DNA of 64,000 bases from assembly GCF_016464425.1 (NCBI RefSeq), contig NZ_JADDKQ010000008.1, positions 1-64,000 on the forward strand, written 5' to 3'. The notes beneath the pieces are model-generated. The model searched no databases. It saw only the letters and a program-made list of their open reading frames with translations, and was not told where the DNA came from. Of the stretch, positions 43,911 to 52,740 are shown one piece after another; the stretch's first letter is position 1; every line of letters begins with the position of its first letter. The translations under genes and the position numbers were made by a program. This DNA comes from Actinotalea solisilvae (GTDB lineage Bacteria > Actinomycetota > Actinomycetes > Actinomycetales > Cellulomonadaceae).

Positions 43911-44285
43911 TCAGCCGCGCGGCGGCGTCGACTCGCGCAGCACGACCGTCCCGCCGACGTGCACGAGCCGCGGCTCGCTCGACGGCGCCGCGAGCGACAG
44001 CTCGGCCGCGGCGATGCCGACGTCGACCAGCGGGATGCGCACGGTCGTGAGCGCGGGGGTGATGTCGCGGAGCGTGGTGATGTCGTCGAAGCCCGCGACC
44101 GCGACGTCGCCGGGCACGCGCCGGCCCAGCTCGCGCGCCGCGGCCATCGCGCCGACCGCCATGACGTCGTCGACCGCGAAGACCACCTCGGTCCTCGCGC
44201 ACGGTGCGGGTGGCGCTGCCGTTGATGGCGCGCGACGCGGTCGCGAGGGAGACCCCGCCTCGGCAGCCACCCGGCTGAGGGTCAC
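43911..44285 (-). pseudogene. LacI-family regulator remnant
   Basis: Two pieces of a LacI repressor are visible. The N-terminus reads MTLSRVAAEAG, then a one-base deletion in a G-run (GGGG where GGGGG would keep frame) shifts it; in the other frame it continues VSLATASRAINGSATRTVRED, the HTH and hinge. The chain then jumps to VVFAVDDVMAVGAMAAAREL ... GDVAVAGFDDI, the C-terminal ligand-binding end, which ends with the last strand and TGA. About 200 middle residues of the periplasmic-binding-type domain are missing. So the gene has lost most of its effector domain and its frame and cannot make a normal repressor. Confidence 0.85.
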
Positions 44286-44373
44286 GGGCCGCGGTGGGCG
44301 GCGCTGGCGACGGGCCCAGGGTAGGGCCGCCGCTGGTCAGGGGCCGGACCGCGTCGGAACGCGCGGCGCCTCC

Positions 44374-44379
44374 TAGGCT
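44374..44379 (+). promoter_or_regulatory. -10-like TAGGCT box
   Basis: TAGGCT ending 6 bases before ATG 44386. Confidence 0.65.
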
Positions 44380-44385
44380 GGCGGC

Positions 44386-45165
44386 ATGGCCACCCCGGAG
44401 CCCGCCCGTGCCGACGTCGGCGTCGCGTCGCCCGTCGAGGCGGTCGACCGGGCGCTCGTGGTGCTCGAGGCGCTCGCGGCGGCCGGACCGCACGGGGCGT
44501 CCCTCGCGGAGCTCGCCGCCGGGCTCGGCCTCAACAAGACGACGATCCACCGCACGCTGGCGGCGCTGCGGCACCGCGGGTTCGCGACGCAGGAGCCGTC
44601 CGGCCGGTACGCGCTCGGCGCGGCCGCCACGCGGCTGGCCGACGCCTACTTCGGCGAGGAGAACCTGCCCGCGCTGCTCCACCCGGCTCTCGTCGCGCTG
44701 AGCCGTGAGGTCGACGAGCTCGTCCACCTGGGGGTGCTGAGCGGGCGCGAGGTCGTGTACCTCGACAAGGTCGAGCCGGAGCGCGCGGTACGCGTGTGGT
44801 CGGCGATCGGACGGCGCAGCCCGGCCGCGACGACGGCCCTGGGTCGCGCGATGCTCGCGCACCGGGGTGCCGACCGCTCGACGCTCGAGGGATACCTCGC
44901 GGGGACCGGTGTCGACGGCGACCACGTGTGGGACGTGATCGAGCGGGCGCGGCGGGACGGGTTCGCGACGGAGGTCGAGGAGAACGAGGCGGGGATCAGC
45001 TGCGTCGCGGTCCCCCTGCTGAGGGCCGGCGTGGCGGTCGCGGCCGTGTCGGTCACCGCGCCGGTCGAGCGCATGACCCCGGCGCGCGTGACCGCTCTGC
45101 GTGCGGAGATGCGCCGCGTCCTCCCGCCCACCCTCCCCGCGGGCCTCACCCTCCCCACGCCCTGA
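44386..45165 (+). CDS. IclR-family regulator
   Basis: A 259-residue regulator: N-terminal winged HTH (residues about 18-80, LAELAAGLGLNKTTIHRTLAALRHRG) and a C-terminal effector-binding GAF-like domain with GREVVYLDKVE, LGRAMLAH and ISCVAVPLL. KDG- and sugar-acid-controlled relatives (KdgR) commonly sit next to Entner-Doudoroff genes, and here the KDPG aldolase and KDG kinase genes follow 228 bases downstream. It is therefore a likely KDG-responsive regulator of that operon (inference). Start is supported by a TAGGCT box. Confidence 0.87.
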   Translation: MATPEPARADVGVASPVEAVDRALVVLEALAAAGPHGASLAELAAGLGLNKTTIHRTLAALRHRGFATQEPSGRYALGAAATRLADAYFGEENLPALLHPALVALSREVDELVHLGVLSGREVVYLDKVEPERAVRVWSAIGRRSPAATTALGRAMLAHRGADRSTLEGYLAGTGVDGDHVWDVIERARRDGFATEVEENEAGISCVAVPLLRAGVAVAAVSVTAPVERMTPARVTALRAEMRRVLPPTLPAGLTLPTP

Positions 45166-45337
45166 CCGCGAGCGCCGCTCGCCTGGCGACCCGTCCGCCG
45201 GTTGCCATGCCACCTGCGGAGCCCTGTGCCGCGACACGCCGGCGCGGCGCGGCGCGACGCTCCGCGCACCCGGGGATGCGCGCGGGGGAGTGCCGGGCAG
45301 GGCGGAGGGGAGGCTGGTTCCGCGACGCCAGATGTCG

Positions 45338-45378
45338 TACTGTTCCCGTAGGCGGGACCATCGTTCCGCACCGCGAAA
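45338..45378. promoter_or_regulatory. Promoter and candidate IclR sites before eda
   Basis: A TACTGT box at 45338-45343 lies about 50 bases before the eda ATG. Overlapping it are GTTCCCG-TAGG-CGGGAC (45342-45358) and TTCCGC-ACC-GCGAAA (45364-45378), both imperfect dyads of the TTCCGC ... GCGGAA kind bound by IclR/KdgR-type regulators. Confidence 0.5.
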
Positions 45379-45393
45379 CGCCAGGAGACGTCG

Positions 45394-46020
45394 ATGGAGA
45401 CCCTCGCCCAGCTCGCCGCCGCGCGGCTCGTGCCCGTCGTCGTGCTCGACGACGCCGCCGACGCCGCGCCCCTCGCGGCCGCGCTCGTCGAGGGCGGGCT
45501 GCCCGTGGCGGAGGTGACGTTCCGCACCGCCGCCGCGGCGGACGCGATCCGGGCGATGAGCGAGCGCGGCGACGTCCTCGTCGGCGCCGGGACCGTCCTC
45601 ACGCCCGCCCAGGTCGACCAGGCCGTCGCGGCCGGCGCGTCGTACGTCGTCTCACCCGGGCTCAGCCGGGCCGTCGTCGAGCGGTGCCGTGAGCACGGCG
45701 TGCTGCCGCTCCCCGGCGCGGTCACGGCGACGGAGATCCAGGCGGCGCTCGAGCTCGGCCTCTCGACCGTGAAGTTCTTCCCGGCCGGCACGTCGGGGGG
45801 TGCCAAGGCGATCGCCGCGCTCGCGGCGCCGTTCGGCGGCGTGACCTTCGTGCCCACGGGCGGCGTCGGCGCGGCGAACCTGCACGAGTACCTCGACCTG
45901 CCGTCCGTGGTCGCCGTGGGCGGCTCGTGGATGGTCCCGAAGGACCTCGTGCGCGCCGGGGACTTCGCCGGCATCACGCGCCTGACGACCGAGGCCGTCG
46001 CGCTCGCCCGCCGCGACTGA
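45394..46020 (+). CDS. eda: KDPG/KHG aldolase
   Basis: A 208-residue class I aldolase that cleaves 2-keto-3-deoxy-6-phosphogluconate to pyruvate and glyceraldehyde 3-phosphate (and may cleave 4-hydroxy-2-oxoglutarate). Glu40 and Arg44 in VAEVTFRT and the Schiff-base Lys127 in STVKFFPA are at the expected positions. It follows the regulator and precedes KDG kinase by 43 bases, as one operon. Together they convert KDG, from pectin, glucuronate or alginate-type sugars, to central metabolites. Confidence 0.93.
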   Translation: METLAQLAAARLVPVVVLDDAADAAPLAAALVEGGLPVAEVTFRTAAAADAIRAMSERGDVLVGAGTVLTPAQVDQAVAAGASYVVSPGLSRAVVERCREHGVLPLPGAVTATEIQAALELGLSTVKFFPAGTSGGAKAIAALAAPFGGVTFVPTGGVGAANLHEYLDLPSVVAVGGSWMVPKDLVRAGDFAGITRLTTEAVALARRD

Positions 46021-46063
46021 CGCACCCGCCCGAGCCCCCCGCCCCAGCACGCGAAGGACGACC

Positions 46064-47167
46064 ATGACCGCCCTGACGCTCCGCCCCGCCGCCGACTGCC
46101 GCTACGACGCCGTCTCGCTCGGCGAGGTGATGCTCCGCCTCGACCCGGGCGAGGGCCGCATCCGTACCGCGCGCTCGTTCCGGGCCTGGGAGGGCGGCGG
46201 CGAGTACAACGTCGCGCGCGGCCTGCGCCGGGCGTTCGGCCTGCGCGGCGCCGTCGTCACCGCGCTCGCGGACAACGAGGTGGGCCGCCTCGTCGAGGAC
46301 CTCATGCTCACCGGCGGGCTCGACACGTCCTTCGTGCAGTGGGTCCCGTACGACGGCATCGGTCGCGGCGTGCGCAACGGCCTGAACTTCACCGAGCGCG
46401 GCTTCGGGGTGCGCGGCGCCGTCGGCGTCTCGGACCGCGGCCTCACCGCCGCGTCCCAGATGAAGCCCGGCGACGTCGACTGGGACCACCTGTTCGGCGA
46501 GCTCGGGGCGCGCTGGCTCCACACGGGCGGGATCTTCGCGGCGCTGAGCGAGACGACGGCGGAGGTCGTCGTCGAGGCGGTCACGGCCGCGAAGCGGCAC
46601 GGCACCGTCGTCTCGTACGACCTCAACTACCGGCCGTCGCTGTGGCGGTCGATCGGTGGTCAGGAGAAGGCGCGCGAGGTCAACCGTCGCATCGCCGAGC
46701 ACGTCGACGTCATGATCGGCAACGAGGAGGACTTCACGGCGTCCCTCGGCTTCGAGGTCGAGGGCGTCGACGAGCACCTCTCGACGATCCCGGTCGACGC
46801 GTTCGCCGCGATGATCGAGAAGGCCGCCGCGGCCTACCCGAACTTCCAGGTCATCGGCACGACGCTGCGCACGGTGCACTCGGCGAGCATCAACGACTGG
46901 GGGGCGCTCGCGTGGTCGCGCGAGACCGGCGTCGTGCAGGCCACGCACCGCGAGCGCCTCGAGATCCTCGACCGCGTGGGCGGCGGCGACTCGTTCGCCT
47001 CGGGCCTCGTCTACGGGCTGCTCGAGGGCGAGCCGCTGCAGACGGCGGTCGAGTACGGCGCCGCGCACGGCGCGCTCGCGATGACGACGCCCGGGGACAC
47101 GACCATGGTCACCAAGGCGGAGGTGCTCAAGCTCGCGGGCGGCGGGAGCGCGCGGGTCGACCGGTGA
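46064..47167 (+). CDS. kdgK: 2-keto-3-deoxygluconate kinase (PfkB family)
   Basis: A 367-residue ribokinase-fold sugar kinase. N-terminal LGEVMLRLDPGEGRI and AWEGGGEYNVARGL form the sugar-binding part, and ILDRVGGGDSFASG carries the catalytic Asp309 and anion hole. Because it is in an operon with KDPG aldolase, KDG is the natural substrate. It is longer than typical KdgK (about 310-340), with insertions around residues 110-135. Ribosome site GAAGGAC is modest. Confidence 0.88.
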   Translation: MTALTLRPAADCRYDAVSLGEVMLRLDPGEGRIRTARSFRAWEGGGEYNVARGLRRAFGLRGAVVTALADNEVGRLVEDLMLTGGLDTSFVQWVPYDGIGRGVRNGLNFTERGFGVRGAVGVSDRGLTAASQMKPGDVDWDHLFGELGARWLHTGGIFAALSETTAEVVVEAVTAAKRHGTVVSYDLNYRPSLWRSIGGQEKAREVNRRIAEHVDVMIGNEEDFTASLGFEVEGVDEHLSTIPVDAFAAMIEKAAAAYPNFQVIGTTLRTVHSASINDWGALAWSRETGVVQATHRERLEILDRVGGGDSFASGLVYGLLEGEPLQTAVEYGAAHGALAMTTPGDTTMVTKAEVLKLAGGGSARVDR

Positions 47168-47234
47168 CGGCCGCGCTCGCGGGCCGGACCCCCTGGTCAC
47201 GGTCGGGCGCGCGCATCGGCCTCGCGTCCCGACG

Positions 47235-49157
47235 TCAGGCGAGCCCCGTGCTGCCGGTGACGGTGGCGCCCCGGAGGGTGCGCGGGTCGAGCACCGCGCC
47301 CGCGAAGCTCGAGTCGCTGACGACGGCGTCGACGAACCGGGCGCCGGTGAGGGTCGCCGTGTCGAACCGGGTGCGCGTGACGGTCGCCCCGCGCAGGTCC
47401 GTGCCGCTGAGGCTCGCGCCGCTGAGGTCGAGGTCGACGAGCGTGGCCCCGCGCAGGTCGGCGCCGTCGAGCTTCGCACCGGCCCACGACCCCGTGAGCG
47501 TCGCGCCGCTGAGGTCGCAGCGCGCGAGGTTGGCGCCGCGCATGTCGACGGCACCCACCCGCGCGGCCTGGCACTCCGCGGCGGTCGGTTCGGCGGGTGT
47601 GCTCGACGGGGGTGCGGCGGAGGGGGCCGGCACGGGCGCGACGGGGGCTGCGGGCCCGGCGGGCGTCGGCGTCGTCGGGCCGGGAGCCGGTGCCGCGGGC
47701 GGAGCGGCGCTCGGCGCGGCGTCGGTGTCCGGCGTCGTCGTGCCGCCGTCAGGGGACGCCGGTGCGACGGGGCGCTCGGGGCGCCCGGCGTGCTCGCCGT
47801 CGGGAGCCGTGGACGGGGTGGACGCGTCGTCGCCGTCGGTCGCGCCCGGGCCGTCGGTCGCGCCAGCGCCGCCGGACGCGGGCCCGTCGGTGCCGTCCCG
47901 GCCGGACCGGCTGGGCGACCCGGACCCGGTCCCCGCCGCCTGCTGCGCCACGACGACGGCCGTGGGCTCCTGCGCCACCGCCTCGGGACCGGCGAGCGCG
48001 AGGGCGGGCCAGGCCACGAGCGCCGTCGTCACGACGGCAGCCGTCGCCGCGGCGCTCAGCCCGGGCACGCCCGCGACCGCTTCGGGCCAGGGGACGACGC
48101 GCAGGCCCGGGAGCGCCGACAGCAGGGACGCGGGGCCGGCCACGAGGCGCAGGCGCCCCAGGCCGACGGCGAGCATGGCGCGGACGACGTCGGGGTCGAA
48201 CTGCGTCCCGGCGCAGCGCGTGAGCTCGGCGCGCGCGGCCGCGGCGGACAGCGGCTTCTTGTACGCGCGCGCCGACGTGATGACGTCGTACGCGTCCGCG
48301 ACGGCGACGACCCGCGCGGCGAGGCTGATGTCCGTGCCGGCGAGACCGGCCGGGTAGCCGGCGCCGTCCCAGCGCTCGTGGTGCTCGCCCACAGCGCCGG
48401 CCCAGTCGCCGAGCCAGCCGGCGAGCGGCAGGACCAGCCCGACGCCGTGCCGCGGGTGCTCGGCGAGGCGGGCCCACTCCTCGTCGGTCGGGCGGCCGCT
48501 CTTGGTCAGGAGCGCGCCGGGCACCTCGAGCTTGCCGACGTCGTGCAGCAGCGCGGCCCAGCTGAGCCGCGCGACGTCCTCGCGCGAGAGCCCGAGCTCG
48601 CGCCCGATGAGGGCGCTGTACGCCTGGACCCGGGCGCTGTGGCTGAAGGTCGTCCGGTCGTGCGCGTTGAGCGCGGAGACGAGCGCGAGGAGACGCCCGG
48701 CCTCGTCGTCGGGCGGCGGGACGCTGCGCCCGGCGCGCCGGCGGCGGCTCTCGACGAGCGCGGCGGGCGTGTACAGCCGGCGCGCGACGGCCAGGCGCGA
48801 GGGGGCACGGTCGTGCATGACGAGGCTGAGCCGGAGCATCGTGCTCAGCGGCAGGAGCCGGCGCAGGACGCGGGCGAGCCCGAGCAGCAGCAGGACCGCG
48901 CAGGCGACCTCGACGAGGAGCCAGAGCCAGGGGTGCACGCCGAGGCGCTCGGGCCCGAACCACCGGGCCGCGGCGGCGCCGAACGCGACCGCGAGCGCGA
49001 CCGGCAGCAGCGCGACGGTGCCCCGCACGAGCAGGGCGAGGACGGGCCGCGCCTTCCAGCGGCCGAGGGAGGCGTCGTCGTAGTTCTGGGTGGGACCGGA
49101 CGCCATGTCGTCACCATCGGCGTCGGAGGGCTCGCGCATGAGCCCTGGACGCCGCAC
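47235..49157 (-). CDS. Membrane HD-GYP phosphodiesterase fused to pentapeptide repeats
   Basis: A 640-residue multidomain protein. Two N-terminal helices (about 40-62 and 75-97) lead to an HD-GYP domain (about 145-330) with the full set of motifs: H205-D206 with Lys209, HHERWDGAGYP (259-269) and DAYDVITSARAYK. A third helix (about 367-390) follows, then a Pro/Thr/Ala/Gly-rich low-complexity linker (about 395-525), a Cys pair (C529, C547) and about 16 pentapeptide (A(D/N)LxG-type) repeats at 535-635. With the N-terminus inside, HD-GYP would be cytoplasmic and the linker plus repeats outside. HD-GYP domains hydrolyse cyclic-di-GMP. I know no standard family with this order. GTG 49157 or ATG 49139 or 49106 may be the start. 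Confidence 0.85.
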   Translation of the reverse strand: MRRPGLMREPSDADGDDMASGPTQNYDDASLGRWKARPVLALLVRGTVALLPVALAVAFGAAAARWFGPERLGVHPWLWLLVEVACAVLLLLGLARVLRRLLPLSTMLRLSLVMHDRAPSRLAVARRLYTPAALVESRRRRAGRSVPPPDDEAGRLLALVSALNAHDRTTFSHSARVQAYSALIGRELGLSREDVARLSWAALLHDVGKLEVPGALLTKSGRPTDEEWARLAEHPRHGVGLVLPLAGWLGDWAGAVGEHHERWDGAGYPAGLAGTDISLAARVVAVADAYDVITSARAYKKPLSAAAARAELTRCAGTQFDPDVVRAMLAVGLGRLRLVAGPASLLSALPGLRVVPWPEAVAGVPGLSAAATAAVVTTALVAWPALALAGPEAVAQEPTAVVVAQQAAGTGSGSPSRSGRDGTDGPASGGAGATDGPGATDGDDASTPSTAPDGEHAGRPERPVAPASPDGGTTTPDTDAAPSAAPPAAPAPGPTTPTPAGPAAPVAPVPAPSAAPPSSTPAEPTAAECQAARVGAVDMRGANLARCDLSGATLTGSWAGAKLDGADLRGATLVDLDLSGASLSGTDLRGATVTRTRFDTATLTGARFVDAVVSDSSFAGAVLDPRTLRGATVTGSTGLA

Positions 49158-49200
49158 GGCGCCGAGGTTCAGTCGTACGGGTGCGCCCGGGTGAACGCCG

Positions 49201-50082
49201 TCAGCTGGGGGAGGGGACGGCCTCGGGGAGGTCGCCGTGGGGGCCGAGCTCGTCGCGCCACGAGTGGGCCGGCTCGTAGCCCAGGAGGTCGCGCGCGGCG
49301 TCGATCGCGAGCAGGGTCTCGAACTCGCCGAGCGCCTTGGTGAGCCGGACGTCGGGGAACACCTCGGCGGCGAGCTCGGCCGACGGGCGGTCCATGATCG
49401 TGTCCGCCGCCGCGACGATGACGTTCTGCGACCCGGTCGTCTCGGCCTCGAGCGCGAGCCGGCACGCCTGGGCGACGTCGCGCACGTCGACGTAGCCCCA
49501 CGCGTTCCACCGGCGCAGCTGCGCGTCGCCCCAGTACCCGGGCACGGCGACGTAGTCCTCGGGCCGGTGGATGTTGGAGATCCGCAGCCCGACGAACGGG
49601 ATGCCCGACCAGGCCGAGACGTGCGCGGCCGTCTCCTCCCCGAGCACCTTGGACAGCGCGTACGTCGTCGTCGGGTAGGGGAAGTGGGCCTCGTCGACGG
49701 GCAGGTACCGCGGCGGCGTGTCGAACGGCAGGCCGAGCGTCGTCTCGCTCGACGCCCACACGACCTTGCGCAGCCCCAGCCGCGCGGCGGCGAGGAACAC
49801 GTTGCCGTTCATCGCGGAGTTCCGGTGCAGCGTCTCGGGCCCGGTCGCGCGCCCCGGCGCGGGGATGTTCCCCAGGTGCACGACGGCGTCCGACCCGGCC
49901 ATGACCTCGAGCGTCTGCCCGTAGTCGGTGAGGTCCGCGACGAGGAGGTCCGCGCCCAGCCCGGCGTCCGCGCCGGGAGGCCCCGCGACGTCGGTCGCCA
50001 CCACCTCGTACCCGTGCGCGAGGAGGTCGCCGACGACCACCCGCCCAGCCTTGCCGAACGCACCCGTCACCGTGACCCGCAT
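49201..50082 (-). CDS. NAD-dependent epimerase/dehydratase, uronate dehydrogenase-like
   Basis: A 293-residue extended SDR. The NAD motif is GAFGKAG (7-13), the active-site Ser112 is in WASSET, and Tyr141/Lys145 are in YALSK. Overall pattern (VNGNVFLAA-like NGNVFLAAARLG; FVGLRISNIHRPEDY) resembles uronate dehydrogenase and its relatives. A uronate role would fit the KDG genes nearby, but this is speculative. ATG 50082 has AGGA seven bases upstream. It lies 43 bases beyond the HD-GYP gene start, same strand. Confidence 0.8.
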   Translation of the reverse strand: MRVTVTGAFGKAGRVVVGDLLAHGYEVVATDVAGPPGADAGLGADLLVADLTDYGQTLEVMAGSDAVVHLGNIPAPGRATGPETLHRNSAMNGNVFLAAARLGLRKVVWASSETTLGLPFDTPPRYLPVDEAHFPYPTTTYALSKVLGEETAAHVSAWSGIPFVGLRISNIHRPEDYVAVPGYWGDAQLRRWNAWGYVDVRDVAQACRLALEAETTGSQNVIVAAADTIMDRPSAELAAEVFPDVRLTKALGEFETLLAIDAARDLLGYEPAHSWRDELGPHGDLPEAVPSPS

Positions 50083-50257
50083 GACGCCATCCTGCCCCGC
50101 CCCGGACCCCGGTGCCGCCGCACTCCCGTCCCGGATGTGCGGCGCACGGTGCCGGTGGGACCGACGGGGCCCAGGGGACGGCGGCCGCGCCACGTGGGTC
50201 ACTCCTGCACCGTGCGCCGCACGTGCCGACCGGGCCGGCGCCGCCGGGGACGACGAA

Positions 50258-50283
50258 GGGGCCCGTCCCGCAGGACGAGCCCC
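50258..50283. terminator. Hairpin terminator, distal
   Basis: GGGGCcCGTCC (50258-50268) and GGACGaGCCCC (50273-50283), 11 bp with one mismatch and a 4-base loop. It lies downstream of glpK on the minus strand, second in tandem. Confidence 0.65.
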
Positions 50284-50293
50284 TCCGCGCCTG

Positions 50294-50325
50294 CCGCTGC
50301 CGCCGGTGCCCGCCGGCGGCAGCGG
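50294..50325. terminator. Hairpin terminator after glpK
   Basis: Perfect 13-bp inverted repeat (50294-50306 and 50313-50325) with a 6-base loop, 17 bases after the glpK stop on the minus strand. Confidence 0.8.
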
Positions 50326-50342
50326 TCAGGGTGCGACCGACG

Positions 50343-51860
50343 TCACTCGGTGTCGGCGTCGACCCAGTCGAAGGTCTTCGTGACGGCCTTCTTCCAGTTG
50401 CGGTACGTCTTGTCCCGCGCCTCGGGGTCCATCGAGGGCTCCCAGCGCTTGTCCTCGGCCCAGTTGTCGATGACGTCCTGCTCGCCCTGCCAGAAGCCGA
50501 CGGCGATGCCGGCCGCGTAGGCCGCGCCGAGCGCCGTCGTCTCGGCGACCTTCGGCCGCACGACGGGGACGCCGAGGATGTCCGCCTGGAACTGCATGAG
50601 CAGCTCGTTGGCGATCATGCCGCCGTCGACCTTGAGCTCCGTGAGGTCCACGCCCGAGTCGGCGTTCATGGCGTCCAGGACCTCGCGGGTCTGGAACGCC
50701 GTCGCCTCGAGCGCGGCCCGGGCGATGTGCCCCTTGTTGACGTACCGGGTGAGGCCCGCGAGCACGCCGCGCGCGTCGCCCCGCCAGTACGGCGCGAAGA
50801 GGCCCGAGAACGCCGGCACGAAGTAGGCGCCGCCGTTGTCCTCGACCGTCGAGGCGAGCTGCTCGATCTCGGGGGCGTCCTTGATGAGCCCGAGGTTGTC
50901 GCGCAGCCACTGCACGAGCGAGCCGGTCACGGCGATCGAGCCCTCGAGCGCGTAGACCTGCGGCTGGTCGCCGATCTTGTAGCAGACCGTCGTGAGGAGG
51001 CCGTTCTTGGACTGGATCGGCTCCGTGCCCGTGTTGAGGAGCATGAAGTTGCCCGTGCCGTACGTGTTCTTGGCCGTGCCGACCTCGAAGCACGCCTGGC
51101 CGAACGTCGCGGCCTGCTGGTCGCCGAGGATGCCCGCGATGGGCACGCCCGGGACCATGCCGCCCTCGCGCCCGTTGCCGTAGACCTCGGACGACGAGCG
51201 GATCTCGGGCAGCATCGACACCGGGATCTGCATGTCGCCGGCGATCTCCTCGTTCCACGTGAGCGAGTCGATGTTCATGAGCATCGTCCGGGACGCGTTG
51301 GTGACGTCCGTGACGTGCACGCCGCCGTTGACGCCGCCCGTCATGTTCCACACGACCCACGAGTCGGTGTTGCCGAACGCGAGGTCGCCGCGCTCCGCCT
51401 TCTCGCGCGCGCCCTCGACGTTGTCGAGGATCCAGCGGATCTTCGGCCCCGAGAAGTAGGTGGCGAGCGGGAGGCCCACGCGCTCCTTGTAGCGCTCGGC
51501 GCCGCCGCCCATCGCCGCGAGGTCGTCGCAGATCTTCTGGGTCCGCGTGTCCTGCCAGACGATCGCGTTGTAGACGGGCTTGCCCGTCGTGCGGTCCCAG
51601 ACGACGGCGGTCTCGCGCTGGTTGGTGATGCCGACCGCCGCGATGTCGCGGTGGGTGAGGTTGGCCCGCGTCAGCGCGAGGCCGACGACCTCACGGACGT
51701 TGGTCCAGATCTCCTCGGGGTCGTGCTCGACCCAGCCGGGCTTGGGGAAGATCTGCTCGTGCTCCTTCTGGCCCGTCGAGACGATCGAGCCGGAGTGGTC
51801 GAAGACGATCGCCCGGGAGCTCGTCGTGCCCTGGTCGATGGCGAGGATGTAGTCAGCCAT
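50343..51860 (-). CDS. glpK: Glycerol kinase
   Basis: A 505-residue FGGY-family kinase: phosphate-binding DQGTTSSRA at residues 9-17, and later [20 protein letters not shown], the ATP/ADP side. It phosphorylates glycerol to glycerol 3-phosphate, the first committed step. Its ATG 51860 follows AAGGA with five bases between. Third gene of glpD-glpF-glpK, 49 bases after glpF and followed by tandem terminators. Confidence 0.97.
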   Translation of the reverse strand: MADYILAIDQGTTSSRAIVFDHSGSIVSTGQKEHEQIFPKPGWVEHDPEEIWTNVREVVGLALTRANLTHRDIAAVGITNQRETAVVWDRTTGKPVYNAIVWQDTRTQKICDDLAAMGGGAERYKERVGLPLATYFSGPKIRWILDNVEGAREKAERGDLAFGNTDSWVVWNMTGGVNGGVHVTDVTNASRTMLMNIDSLTWNEEIAGDMQIPVSMLPEIRSSSEVYGNGREGGMVPGVPIAGILGDQQAATFGQACFEVGTAKNTYGTGNFMLLNTGTEPIQSKNGLLTTVCYKIGDQPQVYALEGSIAVTGSLVQWLRDNLGLIKDAPEIEQLASTVEDNGGAYFVPAFSGLFAPYWRGDARGVLAGLTRYVNKGHIARAALEATAFQTREVLDAMNADSGVDLTELKVDGGMIANELLMQFQADILGVPVVRPKVAETTALGAAYAAGIAVGFWQGEQDVIDNWAEDKRWEPSMDPEARDKTYRNWKKAVTKTFDWVDADTE

Positions 51861-51909
51861 GTCAGTCCTTCACGTCGTCGTGCAGGTGGATGGGGGGTGG
51901 GGGTGCGCG

Positions 51910-52644
51910 TCAGGCGAGACCGGCGGCGAGGAGGCCGGCGAGCACGCCGCCGACGATCGGACCGAGCACCGGGACCCACGCGTAGCCCCAGTCGCTCGAG
52001 CCCTTGCCCTTGATGGGCAGGAGGGCGTGCGCGATGCGCGGGCCGAGGTCACGGGCCGGGTTGATGGCGTAGCCCGTCGGGCCGCCGAGGCTCAGGCCGA
52101 TGCCGACGACGAGCATGGCGACGGCGAGCGGGCCGAGCTCGCTGGGGGTGTTGCCGAACATGAGGATGATGAAGACGAGCACGAAGGTGCCCAGGACCTC
52201 GGTGAGGAAGTTCCAGCTGTAGCTGCGGATGGCCGGGCCCGTGGAGAAGACGGCGAGCTTGGTCGCGGGGTCCGCGTCCTCGTCGAAGTGCTTCTTGTAG
52301 GCGACGAAGGCGAGCACGGCGCCCAGGAACGCGCCGACCATCTCACCGGCCAGGTAGACGAGCGTCGACATCGCGTCGACGGGCACCCCGGGGGCGTACT
52401 CCTCCGCACCGTTGGCCAGGAGACCGAACGTGACGGCGGGGTTGAGGTGTGCGCCCGACCGGTACGCCGCGTAGACGCCGGCGAAGACCGCGAGGCCCCA
52501 CCCGAACGTGATGACGATCCAGCCACCGTTGAAGCCCTTGGTCCCGGGCAGGATCACGTTGGCGACCACGCCTGCACCCAGGAGGAGCAGGATGGCGGTT
52601 CCGATCACCTCCGAGATGAAGACCTGGGTCATGGTGACGTCCAT
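51910..52644 (-). CDS. glpF: Glycerol facilitator (aquaglyceroporin)
   Basis: A 244-residue channel with six helices and two NPA motifs: N68-P-A70 (HLNPAVTFG) and N195-P-A197 (YAINPARDLGPR). The Asp199 after the second NPA-R marks a glycerol-permeable rather than water-only channel. It lets glycerol into the cell to be trapped by GlpK. ATG 52644 follows GAGGAAAC. Between glpD and glpK in the same direction. Confidence 0.95.
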   Translation of the reverse strand: MDVTMTQVFISEVIGTAILLLLGAGVVANVILPGTKGFNGGWIVITFGWGLAVFAGVYAAYRSGAHLNPAVTFGLLANGAEEYAPGVPVDAMSTLVYLAGEMVGAFLGAVLAFVAYKKHFDEDADPATKLAVFSTGPAIRSYSWNFLTEVLGTFVLVFIILMFGNTPSELGPLAVAMLVVGIGLSLGGPTGYAINPARDLGPRIAHALLPIKGKGSSDWGYAWVPVLGPIVGGVLAGLLAAGLA

Positions 52645-52740
52645 GTTTCCTCGATTCACTCGCGGGGACTTCGTTGTCACGTGCGCTCCGGGCGGGGTGC
52701 CCGGAGAGTGGGAAGGTCCGGCATGCCGCCGGACGCGTGC

